This document shows, one piece after another, positions 25,871 through 34,997 of a DNA stretch of 64,000 bases. The notes below the pieces were generated by a model that ran no database searches, had not been told where the DNA came from, and was given only the letters and a program-made list of their open reading frames with translations. Each line of letters starts with the position of its first letter. The stretch's first letter is position 1. The stretch covers positions 28,417-92,416 of the forward strand of contig DASQKY010000037.1 of NCBI GenBank assembly GCA_035630295.1. Direction: 5' to 3'. The position numbers were made by a program, and so were the translations under genes. The stretch is from Acidimicrobiales bacterium. Its GTDB lineage: Bacteria > Actinomycetota > Acidimicrobiia > Acidimicrobiales > Iamiaceae.

Positions 25871-27150
25871 GTGCCCGAGCTGGCCAGCCACATCCAGGTC
25901 GGCGCACCGGCGGTCGAGTTCGACGTCGACATCGTCAACACCGGCTTCGGTGGGCCGCTCGACAACGCCCGCCTCGATCTCTCCGTGACCCGGCCGGCGG
26001 GCTTAGGTCTCGGTGCCTTGGACCCCCCGAACGTCACCCTGCCGCCATCCCCACCCCCTCACCGATCCCGGCGACCACCGATGTCAGCCAGATCGTCGAC
26101 CTCCAGGGCACCAGCGGGACCCTGAACCTCGACGGCGCCCTCGGCCAGGTGCACGACGTGGCCCTGGACTCGGTGGTCATCCGCGGCGTCAACCCGGCCT
26201 TGAACGTCCCCCTAGTGGTCACCTGCCTGCCGCAGTCCGAGGCCATCCCCCTGGGCACCATCACCCAGGGCGGGGTCGCCCTCTCGGTCGACGCCGACGA
26301 CCCGGCCCGCCAGGGTGGCCCCGTCACGCTCTCGACCCTGGTGGCACCGGCCACCGGCCAGGGCTTCGTCGAGTTCCGTGACGGGGACGACACCATCGGC
26401 GTGGTCCCGGTGGTGGACGGAGGTGCCTCCCTGTCCACCACCGCCCTGGCCGCGGGCGCGCACGTCCTCACGGCGCGCTACTTCGGCAACTCGCTGGGCG
26501 CCCACTACACCTCGAACGACATCCTGCTCACGGTGCTGCCACAGTTCGACTGCAGCGCCTTCACCGACGCCGGCACCGACGCCGGCAACGGCGCCGTCGT
26601 CCGCCTGGTGTACCTGGAGCTCCTGGGCCGTTGCCCCGACCAGGCCGGTTACGACCACTGGGTGGCCCGCCTCTATGGGTACCAGCCAGGCGGTGTTCGC
26701 TCGCTCGATCGCCCGGACCTCCGAAGCGGTGGGTCGGGTGGTCGATGATGCCTACGAGACGATGCTGGGCCGCCCGGCGGATGCGTCGGGTCGTGCGTTC
26801 TGGACGGCGCGTCTGCAGAGCCACGGCCGCTACGACCAGCTGTTGGCTGATCTGGGGGCGTCGTCGGAGTTCTGGTCCAAGGCTGGATCGAGCAACACCG
26901 GGTTCGTGACCCGGGTCTATGACCGGCTCCTGGGCCGGACCCCCGACGCGGCTGGTCTCGCGCACTGGACCGGACGCCTCGACGCCGGTGCCTCGCGGGG
27001 GGCGTTGATCCGCACCATCGCCAACCTGGACGAACCACTCCGCCGCCTGGTCGCCTCGTCCTACGACGAGATCCTGGCCCGGGCCCCGGTCGGTGCCGAG
27101 ATCACCGACGGCGTCACCCACCTGCGTCGCACCGGTGACCGGTCCGGGCT
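25871..27150 (+). pseudogene. Broken remnant of an Ig-like/DUF4214 surface-protein gene
   Basis: Segments in different frames line up in order with the intact copy at 27.7-31.1 kb. First ASHIQVGAPAVEFDVDIVNTG to about 26045; then a second frame with QIVDLQGTSGTLNLDGALGQ, the Ig-like GFVEFRDGDDTIGVVPVVDG and the first DUF4214 unit (GNGAVVRLVYLELLGRCPD); then after a shift near 26680 a third frame with SQAVFARSIARTSEAVGRVV to the end. The signal peptide and N-terminal domain are missing. Similarity stops near 27150 inside the last DUF4214 unit. From about 26700 to 27140 the DNA is nearly identical to copy A, pointing to recent duplication or gene conversion. Confidence 0.85.
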
Positions 27151-27180
27151 CGACGGGCGGCCCAGAGGTAAGCCCGCGGG

Positions 27181-27528
27181 TCACGCGGCGTAGAGCTCAT
27201 GGTGGCTGCGGTCGACGGTGGCGGCGAAGTAGGGGTTGTCCAGGGCGGTGGGGCTCACCAGGTCGACCGGTCGGGCCAGGAGGGCCTCGAGCTCTTCCTT
27301 GAGGTCGAAGTAGGCATCGAAGCGGCTCAGATCGCTGGCGGGATCGAACTCGACCAAGAAGTCGATGTCGCTGTGGCCACCGACGTCGCCGTCAACGGCT
27401 GACCCGAAGGCGACGAGTCGACGGACACCGAGACGCCGACACGTGTCGACGATGGCGTCACGCTCGCGGATCAGTTCAGGCAGCATCTCGGCACGCTCGC
27501 TCGTGGGATGATCCGCCCATGCTCGCAT
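27181..27528 (-). CDS. MNT-type minimal nucleotidyltransferase
   Basis: 115 residues from the ATG at 27528. The nucleotidyltransferase motif is LVAFGSAVDGDVGGHSDIDF LVEF, with GS and DxD metal-binding residues, and a third acidic strand at RPVDLVSP. MNT proteins act as antitoxins that AMPylate HEPN toxins, but no HEPN gene is adjacent. The frame stays open upstream to 27711, but that part runs antisense to the conserved leader of copy A, so I reject the longer start. It lies exactly between the truncated DUF4214 remnant and copy A. Confidence 0.8.
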   Translation of the reverse strand: MRAWADHPTSERAEMLPELIRERDAIVDTCRRLGVRRLVAFGSAVDGDVGGHSDIDFLVEFDPASDLSRFDAYFDLKEELEALLARPVDLVSPTALDNPYFAATVDRSHHELYAA

Positions 27529-27619
27529 GAAGCCGTGAACGGGGCTGACATCGAGGGGGGTCGTTGGTTCCGAGCGGGGGTTTGGCAGCGGCGGAAACTT
27601 GGTGGGTTGGATGGTTTCG

Positions 27620-27732
27620 CGCAGGTTCGGCAAGGTCGGCTCCGACATGGTGATCGTTGGCGTCTCTCCCAGTCTGAGCACTGGGTCAGGGTGTCGTGCG
27701 GAAGTGTTCATCGACAGGGGGGATCCCTCATC
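27620..27732 (+). promoter_or_regulatory. Conserved leader of surface-protein copy A
   Basis: CGCAGGTTCGGCAAGGTCGG and the following bases match the leaders of copies B and C. Hexamers TCGGCA, CCGACA and TTGGCG start at 27627, 27642 and 27657, spaced 15 bases, in the positions of the three TTGGCA hexamers of B and C. The leader ends in CAGGGGGGATCCCTCATC before the ATG, giving a G-rich ribosome site. Confidence 0.6.
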
Positions 27733-30700
27733 ATGTTGTCCAGACGTTCGCTCATCGCGTTGATCACGCTTGTGGTCGCGGTGTGCGCCTTCGCTTTTGC
27801 CCCCCCCCCCCAGGGGTCGCGCAGCCCCCGGTAGCGGCTGAGACCGTCTCCCGGGTGGCAGAGGATCTGTCCCTCTCCCTGGTCGAAGGCGGTGGCCAAC
27901 TCGTCCTTCGCGGCTCCGAAGAGCCGTATGAGATCCAGGCGCCGACCTCGATCACTGGCACGATCGACGCGCCGGATCCCGACACCGGCGGCGGGACCGG
28001 TGCCATCACCAACGGCACGTTCGCGACGCCGCGGGTGAGCTTGTCCCAGGACATCACCACCCCAATGGTGGCCACGGTCTACATCGACGCCGACTTCTCC
28101 CAGGTCGTCCCGGGGAACCTGACCGGCACCGTGGACGAGACCGGGGTGGTCTCGCTGCGCACCGCTCTGTCGGTGAGCTTGCACATCGATGTCGGTCGCG
28201 ATCCGGTCATCCTCGCCGCCGACTGCGTGGCCAGCCCGATCCAGGTCGATCTCACCTCGACCACCCCGTACGACCCGGTCACCCGGCAGGTCACCTTGGC
28301 CGATGCCAACTTCTCCATCCCCCCGGTGGTCTCCGGTGGGGCATGTGAGTCCAACGTGGCCTCTGCGGTCAACGACCAGCTCGCCGGAGCGGGGCATGCC
28401 ATCTCCCTCACCGTCGAAGGCGAGCTGCCTCTGCCCCAGACGGTCAAGGAGCCGGCGGTCACGACCTTGGCGGTGACGCCCGAGGCGGGGGTTCAGGCGG
28501 GCGCGTCGGTGACCATGGTCGCCGCGGTGGCCCGGGCGCCGGAGTCGACCGTGACTGAGGACCCCACGGGGTTCGTGGACTTTCGCGACGGCAACCAGAC
28601 CCTGGCCAGCGTCGAGGTCGCCCCCGACGGCACCGCCACCTTCACCACCAGCGACCTCCCCGCCGGTACCCGCACCCTGACCGCCCGCTACGGCGGTGAC
28701 GACATCTTCGGGTCCAGGACCACCACCGTTACGTCCTATCCGGTGTGGTCCAACCCCGCGCTCACCTGGGACCTCCCCACCTTCGTGCAGATCGCCGGTG
28801 ACCCCACCGACTTCACGGTGGCGGCCACCAACACCGGCATCGGCCAGAACCTCACCAACGCCCGCCTCGATGTCACGATCCAACGGGCCGAGGGCCTTGC
28901 CCCCATCGGCCCCATTGGAGGCAACCCCCGCATCACCCTCGACCGCGTCGAAGGCGCCACGGTCACGCCCATCGCGCTCACCTTCTCCGGGACTGGCGCC
29001 GCCCAGCGTCTCGTGGGGTCGATCGGCGCGGGCACCGGCACGCCGTTGCCGGTCGGCGCGTCACTGACCGAGGCCCTACGACTCGGTCTCCCGGCGGTGG
29101 GCACCGTCTCATCCACCGCCTGCGGGGCCAGCAACCGGCTCTGCCCCGGCCCACTGCGCATCACCTTCACCCTGGTCCACGTCGACCCCGACACCGGCGT
29201 CACCGTGGCCACGGTTGCCTCCTCCTCTGGCGACACCCTCATGACCGAAGCCACCCGACGGGTCACCACCATCACCGCCGGCGCCCCCGGCGTCCCCGCG
29301 TTCGGTGTCCCACCAAAGCCAGCGATCTCTCCCCACACCATCCGGGCCGGCAACACCATCACCCTGAACCAGCTTGGCCTGGGCTCCGTGCTGAACTTGG
29401 TCAAACCGTCGGGCACGGTGGCCTTCAGCATCGATGGCCGTCCGGTCGAGGCCCTACCGATTGGCTCTGGCATCGCACCGGCCTACTCCACCGAGGTCGC
29501 CTGCTGTAGACCCGGCAGCTACGGCATCCCGGTCCCGATGGACACGGCGGCGGGGACACGTACTTTGGCGATCCGTTACTCGGGTGACTCGTTGTTCCAG
29601 CCCCAGGTCGCCAGCTTCACCTTCAACGTCATCGCCCCGATCGCCCCGATCTATGAGTGTGAGCGACCGGCCCTGGCGGTGATGTACGTGGCTCGGGCCA
29701 ACGTGGTCGCCCAGGGATCCCTGCCGCCGGTCGTCGCCGCCGGGACGCATGTGCCGGTCGTGCACCCGGCCCTCCGGATCTTGCTCGACCGGGGTCCCAG
29801 CACCGATGGCGGTGGGCCATGGGGCCCGGCTCTGAACTCGGTCATCAGCGCGTTCACGGGTGTGGAGGTGACCTACAGCGTGGATGGTGAGTCGTTCTCG
29901 TCGGGGATCACTCGGACCAATGACACCCGCATGGACGTTGCTGGTGATCCGGATCAGGTGTGGGCGTTCAACGACCTGGCCATGGCGGTGACGATCGATG
30001 GTGTGCCGGGTGAGGTGGTGCCGGTTGCGATCGAGTCGTTCCGGATCAACTTCGATGACGCGGGCGGGGCGATGACGTGCAAGCCGGTGGGTGGTCCGGT
30101 CGTCTTGGGCGATGTGACGGTGGCGGGGACGTCGTTGTCGGTGTCGCCGTCGGGCCCGGTGCGTTCCGGTGGGCAGGTGACCCTGGAGGCGTCGATGGCT
30201 CCGGCGGCTGGTGGTGTGGTCGAGTTCCGTGACGGGACCACGACCTTGGGTGTGGTGAACGTGGATGGCCAGGGCCGCGCGTCGATGACCACCACCGCCT
30301 TGGGGGAGGGTGCCCATGAGCTGACGGCTCGGTACTTCGGTGGCTTGTCGATCCCGTCGACGACGTCGGCCCCGGTGGCTCTGGTGGTGGGCCCAGAGTT
30401 CGAGTGCGCGGCATTCTCCGATGAGGGTCATGGGCGCACGGTGCGTCTGGTGTATCTGGAGCTGCTGGGCCGTTGCCCGGATCAGGTCGGTTACGACCAT
30501 TGGGTGGCCCGTCTGGACGGTGGCACGTCCCAGGCGGTGTTCGCTCGTTCCATCGCCCGGACCTCCGAAGCGGTGGGTCGGGTGGTCGATGACGCCTACG
30601 AGACGATGCTGGGCCGCCCGGCGGATGCGTCGGGTCGTGCGTTCTGGACGGCGCGTCTGCAGAGCCACGGCCGCTACGACCAGCTCCTGGCGGATCTGGG

Positions 30701-31064
30701 GGCGTCGTCGGAGTTCTGGTCCAAGGCTGGATCGAGCAACGAAGGGTTCGTGACCCGGGTCTATGACCGGCTCCTGGGTCGCGCCCCCGACGCGGCTGGT
30801 CTCGCGCACTGGACCGGGCGCCTCGACGCGGGGGTCTCGCGGGGGGCGTTGATCCGCACCATCGCCAACCTGGACGAACCACTCCGCCGCCTGGTCGGGA
30901 GCTCCTACGAGGAGATCCTGGCCCGGGCCCCGGTCGGTGCCGAGATCACCGACGGCGTCACCGACCTGCGTCGCACCGGTGACCGGTCCGGGCTCTACGC
31001 CCAACTCATCGGCACCCCCGAGTTCGCCCAGCGGGCCCAGGGCCTCCCCAACCCCGAGGGCTGA
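27733..31064 (+). CDS. Large secreted Ig-like/DUF4214 protein, copy A (out of frame at a C12 tract)
   Basis: The ATG at 27733 begins a signal peptide, MLSRRSLIALITLVVAVCAF AFA, which runs into 12 C residues (27800-27811) and then a stop. With 13 or 10 C the frame would continue as GVAQPPVAAETVSRVAEDLS for about 1080 residues. Domains then are: a beta-rich N-terminal domain with cysteines (ADCVAS, GACESN); Ig-like repeats near 28.44-28.74 (TGFVDFRDGNQTLASVEV), 29.3-29.64 and 30.1-30.4 kb (GVVEFRDGTTTLGVVNV); and DUF4214 units from 30.4 kb (VRLVYLELLGRCPDQVGYDH; YETMLGRPADASGRAFWTAR; VYDRLLGRAPDAAGLAHWTG). DUF4214 is common in secreted and S-layer-like proteins. Without the shift only a signal-less form from the GTG at 27696 could be made. 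Phase variation is my reading; a sequencing error cannot be excluded. Confidence 0.85.
27800..27811 (+). repeat. Poly-C tract (12 C) at the signal-peptide junction of copy A
   Basis: Twelve consecutive C follow GCTTTTG. Tracts of 10 or 13 C would join the signal peptide to the mature protein; 12 puts it out of frame. Copies B and C have 12 and 11 C at the matching place. Confidence 0.9.
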
Positions 31065-31080
31065 CCCCCCAGGGTCCCAG

Positions 31081-31122
31081 CGTCGTGCGATGTCCGCCCT
31101 GAGCGGTGGGCGTCGCACGACG
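31081..31122 (+). terminator. Stem-loop after copy A
   Basis: CGTCGTGCGA (31081-31090) pairs perfectly with TCGCACGACG (31113-31122), 16 bases past the stop codon. A smaller inner stem is possible. Confidence 0.7.
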
Positions 31123-31245
31123 GCCCCGGGGGAGATCCCTCGGGACCCACTCCATCTCCGGTGACCGGCCTCCAGAGCCGCGGCATCGGATGAGCCCGGT
31201 CCGTGCGCACCTGCCGGCGCCGGACCACCCCAAGGCTCACGGACC

Positions 31246-31280
31246 GGCCGCTCGCCCCCACCCCCCGGGGGCGAGCGGCC
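31246..31280. terminator. Strong hairpin between convergent genes
   Basis: GGCCGCTCGCCCCC at 31246-31259 pairs perfectly with GGGGGCGAGCGGCC over the loop ACCCCCC. The 337-base gap 31065-31401 holds three hairpins and no gene that I can support. The terminator of copy B has the same heptamer loop. Confidence 0.75.
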
Positions 31281-31339
31281 GACCCGCGCCCTGGGCCAGG
31301 CCCCCCGGTGGGGAGATCGGTCCCGCCGGGACGACGCGA

Positions 31340-31369
31340 CGAGGCCCCGCACCGGGGTGCGGGGCCTCG
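31340..31369 (-). terminator. Terminator of the DxDGDG-repeat/Hsp70 genes
   Basis: CGAGGCCCCGCACC (31340-31353) pairs with GGTGCGGGGCCTCG (31356-31369), a 14-bp stem located 32 bases past the minus-strand stop codon at 31402. Confidence 0.7.
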
Positions 31370-31401
31370 GGGGTCGGGTGGCGGGCCCGAGCGGGGGAGG
31401 G

Positions 31402-32022
31402 TCAGGCCTGGAAGGGGCCGTCGCCCAGCTCGACCACAGCGGTGTCGATGACGCCGTCGCCGTCGGTGTCCAGCGCCGCGGCGTCGACCACACCGTCGCC
31501 GTCGGTGTCGCCGACGACCGTGTCGGTGTACCCGTCGCCGTCGGTGTCGGCCTCGGCGGTGTCGAGCACGCCGTCACCGTCGCTGTCGTAGGCGGCCACG
31601 TCGGCCACCCCGTCGCCGTCGCTGTCGACCGCGGCGGCATCGAACACGCCGTCACCGTCGGTGTCGTACGCCTCGGCGTCGGCCGACCCGTCGCCATCGG
31701 CGTCGACGGCCACCGTGTCCAGGGTCCCGTCACCGTCGGAGTCGTAGGCCTCGGCGTCGACCACGCCGTCGCCGTCGGTGTCGGCCACCACGCTGTCGAC
31801 CGTGCCGTCGTAGTTGGCGTCGTCCACCACCACGTCGGTGAGGCCGTCGCCGTCGGTGTCGGCCTCGGCGATGTCCACCACGCCGTCGCCGTCGGTGTCG
31901 TAGCCGGCCACGTCGACGAAGCCGTCGCCGTCGCTGTCCACCTCGACGGTGTCGGTCACCCCGTCGCCGTCGCTGTCGTAGGTGACGGCGCTGTCGTCCT
32001 CGAAGTCGCTGAAGTCGCTCAT
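31402..32022 (-). CDS. DxDGDG-repeat (calcium-binding-like) protein
   Basis: A 206-residue protein built almost wholly from a 13-residue repeat of the type DSDGDGVTDTVEV: thirteen good copies and one degenerate copy (DANYDGTVDSVVA). DxDxDG loops bind Ca2+ in EF-hand, dockerin and thrombospondin type 3 repeats. Unlike most such proteins it has no signal peptide: it starts MSDFSDFEDDSAVTY, after AGGA 8 bases upstream. It may therefore be cytoplasmic, or exported by an unusual route. It lies directly downstream of the membrane Hsp70 on the same strand, 114 bases away, so it is likely co-transcribed and perhaps a partner of the chaperone/dynamin module. Confidence 0.85.
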   Translation of the reverse strand: MSDFSDFEDDSAVTYDSDGDGVTDTVEVDSDGDGFVDVAGYDTDGDGVVDIAEADTDGDGLTDVVVDDANYDGTVDSVVADTDGDGVVDAEAYDSDGDGTLDTVAVDADGDGSADAEAYDTDGDGVFDAAAVDSDGDGVADVAAYDSDGDGVLDTAEADTDGDGYTDTVVGDTDGDGVVDAAALDTDGDGVIDTAVVELGDGPFQA

Positions 32023-32136
32023 GGCTCTGTTCCTTTCTCGTGCCGAGGGACCTCGGCGTCTCGCTGTGTGGTGGTGAGAGCGGGCCCCGGCGCCCGATGT
32101 TCCCGCCGCTGCTGCGGGGACCCCCACCCGGGTGAG

Positions 32137-33723
32137 TCAGGCCGTGGAGCCCGACCCCAGGCTGGCCAGCACCAGGATGAAGAACCCCAGCACCGACACC
32201 ACCAGGGCAGCCGCGTTGACCACGAGGGCGGTCTGGCCCTGCGGGTGGCCGACCTTCTTGGCCTCGTTGGCGAAGTAGAGGCCGACGGCCGGGGCCGGGA
32301 CGCAGCACAGCAGGGCCAGCCCGGCGCACACCCAGGCGATGACCAGCTTGTCGTTGCCGGGGGCCGACCCCGCAGGGGCGCCGTAGCCGGCCGGGGCCGG
32401 GGCGCCGCTCCAGGCCGGGCCAGCGGGCCCGGGCGCAGGGGCGGCTGGCCACTGGGCGGCGGGGGGCGCCGAGCCGGGGCCCACCGGGTACGGGGTGGAG
32501 GGGGGCGGCGCGCCGGGCGGGGCGGCCGGCGGTGGACCGTTCGAGGGCGCCGCGGCACCGACGTCGGGGATGGCACCGGTGCGGGGGGGCGGGGCGCTCA
32601 CCACCACCGGGCCGGTGGGTGACGGTGGGGGGGTGGCCGGGCTCGGCCCGGCGGGGGCGGCCCCGGCCAGGGTGCCCGAGAACTTGGCCGCCCCCAGGAC
32701 CACGACACCCTTGGGGTCGTCCCAGGTGCTGATGCGGGAGCCGAACCGGGCCCCCATCCGCTCCTGCACCAGGGTCAGGCGGCTGGACCCCCCGACCAGG
32801 TACACCTTGACCACGTCGCCGTCGGCCAGGCCGGCGCCCTCGATGGTGCGGGACATCTCGTCCACGGTGCGGTCCACGTCGGCGGAGATGAGCGTGTCGA
32901 ACTCGTCGCGGGTGACGGTGATGTCCCGCTCGAGGGCCCCGATGTAGACCGAGGCCCGCGGGTTGCGCGACAGCTGCTCCTTGGCGTCGCGGGCCTGGGT
33001 CAGGAGGTCGGCCGCGGCCCGGCGCCACCGCCGCTCGTCGCTGGTGGCCATGGCCTCCCACACCGAGGCATCCTCCCGGGCCACGGCCGCCCCCAGGTGC
33101 TGGTACATGCGGTGGTCGAAGTCCTCGCCCCCGATGCGCTCGGTGCCGCCGGGCAGGCCCACCACCTTGAACGAGGTCTCGGTGCGGCGCATCACCGCGG
33201 TGTCGAACGTGCCGCCCCCCAGGTCGTAGACGGCGACGTGCTGGCCGACCTCGATGTGGTCGTCGACGTAGTGGGCGGCGGCCACCGGCTCGGGCAGCAG
33301 CTCCACCGAGGCGAAGCCGGCCTCGGCCGCCGCCACCCGGAGCACCTCCAGCCGCTCCGGGCCCCAGCGGGCGGGGTGGGTGAGCACCACGTGGCCGGGC
33401 TCGCCGGCGTGCCGCTCCCGGGCGGCGGCGGCGTGGGGGCCCATGAGGGCGGCCACCGCGCTGGTGATGGGCACGGCCTGCCCGCCGAGCAGCAGGCTGT
33501 GGCCCTTCCCCAGCCGGCGCTTGGGGGCCCGCTCGACCCGCTCGGGCACCACCACGGCCTGGTTGTCGGCCTCCCGGCCCACCACCCACGAGCCGTCGTC
33601 GGAGAGCAGGACGACCGAGGGGACCCGCCGGTCACGCCGGACCTCGAGGGCCTCGACCCGGCCGTCGGCCCACGTGGCCCCGGTGGTGTTGCTGGTCCCG
33701 AAGTCGATGGCCAGGTTCCACAT
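32137..33723 (-). CDS. Membrane-anchored Hsp70-family ATPase without substrate-binding domain
   Basis: A 528-residue protein. Hsp70/actin-fold nucleotide-binding domain in residues 1 to about 345: phosphate-1 loop IDFGTSNTTGA, ELLPEPVAAAHY (connect-1), phosphate-2 VYDLGGGTFDTAV, GGEDFDHRM, and adenosine loop VYLVGGSSRLTLVQ. In place of the usual beta-sandwich substrate-binding domain there is a 110-residue Pro/Ala linker and two C-terminal TM helices (LVIAWVCAGLALLCCVPAPA; NAAALVVSVLGFFILVLASL). The ATPase head faces the cytoplasm. It probably pairs with the membrane GrpE-like protein at 19.2 kb. It is upstream of the DxDGDG-repeat gene and downstream of an ABC ATPase gene on the same strand. 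Confidence 0.88.
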   Translation of the reverse strand: MWNLAIDFGTSNTTGATWADGRVEALEVRRDRRVPSVVLLSDDGSWVVGREADNQAVVVPERVERAPKRRLGKGHSLLLGGQAVPITSAVAALMGPHAAAARERHAGEPGHVVLTHPARWGPERLEVLRVAAAEAGFASVELLPEPVAAAHYVDDHIEVGQHVAVYDLGGGTFDTAVMRRTETSFKVVGLPGGTERIGGEDFDHRMYQHLGAAVAREDASVWEAMATSDERRWRRAAADLLTQARDAKEQLSRNPRASVYIGALERDITVTRDEFDTLISADVDRTVDEMSRTIEGAGLADGDVVKVYLVGGSSRLTLVQERMGARFGSRISTWDDPKGVVVLGAAKFSGTLAGAAPAGPSPATPPPSPTGPVVVSAPPPRTGAIPDVGAAAPSNGPPPAAPPGAPPPSTPYPVGPGSAPPAAQWPAAPAPGPAGPAWSGAPAPAGYGAPAGSAPGNDKLVIAWVCAGLALLCCVPAPAVGLYFANEAKKVGHPQGQTALVVNAAALVVSVLGFFILVLASLGSGSTA

Positions 33724-33871
33724 GTCGCGCCTCCGCGTCTCCCCGTCGATCGGCCACGGCCCGGTCCCTCGATCCCTCGGCCCCGGTCACCGGCGCCGGG
33801 ACTCTACGCCCTTCCCCGCCGGGCCGGCAGATGGGCCGAGGGGGAGGCCCACCCGCCCCCGGGGCGCCCGA

Positions 33872-34831
33872 TCAGCGCCCGGCCCGGCCGTGCCGGCGCC
33901 GGCTGTCGACCCGGACGGCGGGGATCTCGCCGGTGATGGCGGTCATGCGCAGGAACACGTCCTCCAGGGTCTGGCGCCCGGCCCGGAGGTCCCCCAGCGG
34001 CAGGTCGTGGGCGGCCAGCCACGAGGTCAGGGCGTTGATGTTGACGGGGGTCGGCTCCACCTCCACCACGTACTCGCCGGGCGACACCTCGTCGACGCCG
34101 GCCATCATGGCCTTGCCCAGGGAGGCGGTGTCGACCCCGGCGGGAGCCCGGAAGCGGATCTCGGCGCTGCCCCCGGCCCGCATGAGCTCGGTCGGCGTGC
34201 CGCTGGCCACCACCCGGCCCCGGTCCACGATCACCACCGAGTCGGCCACCTTCTCGGCCTCCTCCAGGTCGTGGGTGGTGACCACCACGGCCAGCCCCGC
34301 GGTCCGCAGGTCGGCCACCTTCTGGCGCACGAGCTGGCGGCCGGCGGGGTCGATGCCGGCGGTGGGTTCGTCCAGGAACACCACCTGGGGCCGGCCCACC
34401 AGGGCCAGGGCCAGGGAGAGGCGCTGCTGCTCGCCACCCGAGAGGGTGCGCCACGGGGCCCGGGCCCGGTGGCTGAGGCCCACCTGGTCGAGCAGGGCGA
34501 CGGGGTCCTCGGCCAGGGCGTGGAACGACGCCACCAGCCGCAGCACCTCCAGGGGCCGGGCCCCGGGGTACACGCCGCCGGCCTGGGGCATCACGCCCAC
34601 CTGCGGCATGAGCGCCTCGTGCTGGGTCCGGGGGTCGAGGCCCAGCACCCGCACCCGGCCCGCGGTCGGGCGGTGCAGGCCCTGCAGGGCCTCCACGGTG
34701 GTGGTCTTGCCCGCCCCGTTGGGGCCCAGCAGGGCCAGCACCTGGCCCTGCTGCACGGAGAACGAGACCCGGTCCACGGCGGTCAGGTCGCCGTGGCACA
34801 CGACCAGATCGTCCACCTCGACCGCGGCCAT
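33872..34831 (-). CDS. ABC transporter ATP-binding protein (CcmA/DrrA type)
   Basis: A 319-residue protein with Walker A LLGPNGAGKTTTVEAL, signature TLSGGEQQRLSLALAL, Walker B VVFLDEPTAGID and the switch histidine in VVTTHDLEEA. The C-terminal 90 residues form the extra domain seen in exporters of the DrrA/NatA group. No permease is adjacent. The orphan ABC-2 permease at the end of the oxidase operon (18.4-19.1 kb) is of the matching type and could be its partner. Confidence 0.88.
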   Translation of the reverse strand: MAAVEVDDLVVCHGDLTAVDRVSFSVQQGQVLALLGPNGAGKTTTVEALQGLHRPTAGRVRVLGLDPRTQHEALMPQVGVMPQAGGVYPGARPLEVLRLVASFHALAEDPVALLDQVGLSHRARAPWRTLSGGEQQRLSLALALVGRPQVVFLDEPTAGIDPAGRQLVRQKVADLRTAGLAVVVTTHDLEEAEKVADSVVIVDRGRVVASGTPTELMRAGGSAEIRFRAPAGVDTASLGKAMMAGVDEVSPGEYVVEVEPTPVNINALTSWLAAHDLPLGDLRAGRQTLEDVFLRMTAITGEIPAVRVDSRRRHGRAGR

Positions 34832-34997
34832 CTCCCGACGCTACCCCTGCCTGCGCAACGACCCCGAACCCTCGGAGGGCCGACGCCGGCGTCCCCGACC
34901 GGCCGGCCCGCCGCCCCCGGGCCGACGCCGCCCCGGTGGCCCGGACCTGCGGGGGAACGGCGACCGGGGCCGGGGGGTGGGCGTCTAGCGTGCGCCC

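Noticed and set aside
25836-27200. Insertion sequence as cause of the truncated DUF4214 gene
   Set aside because: No transposase, inverted repeats or target duplication could be found at the break point.
27529-27711. Upstream extension of the MNT nucleotidyltransferase
   Set aside because: It runs antisense through the leader conserved in all three surface-protein copies and has no domain content.
31430-31990. 39-bp tandem repeats that could be taken for a CRISPR array or minisatellite
   Set aside because: There are no spacers; the period is exactly 13 codons of a DxDGDG protein.
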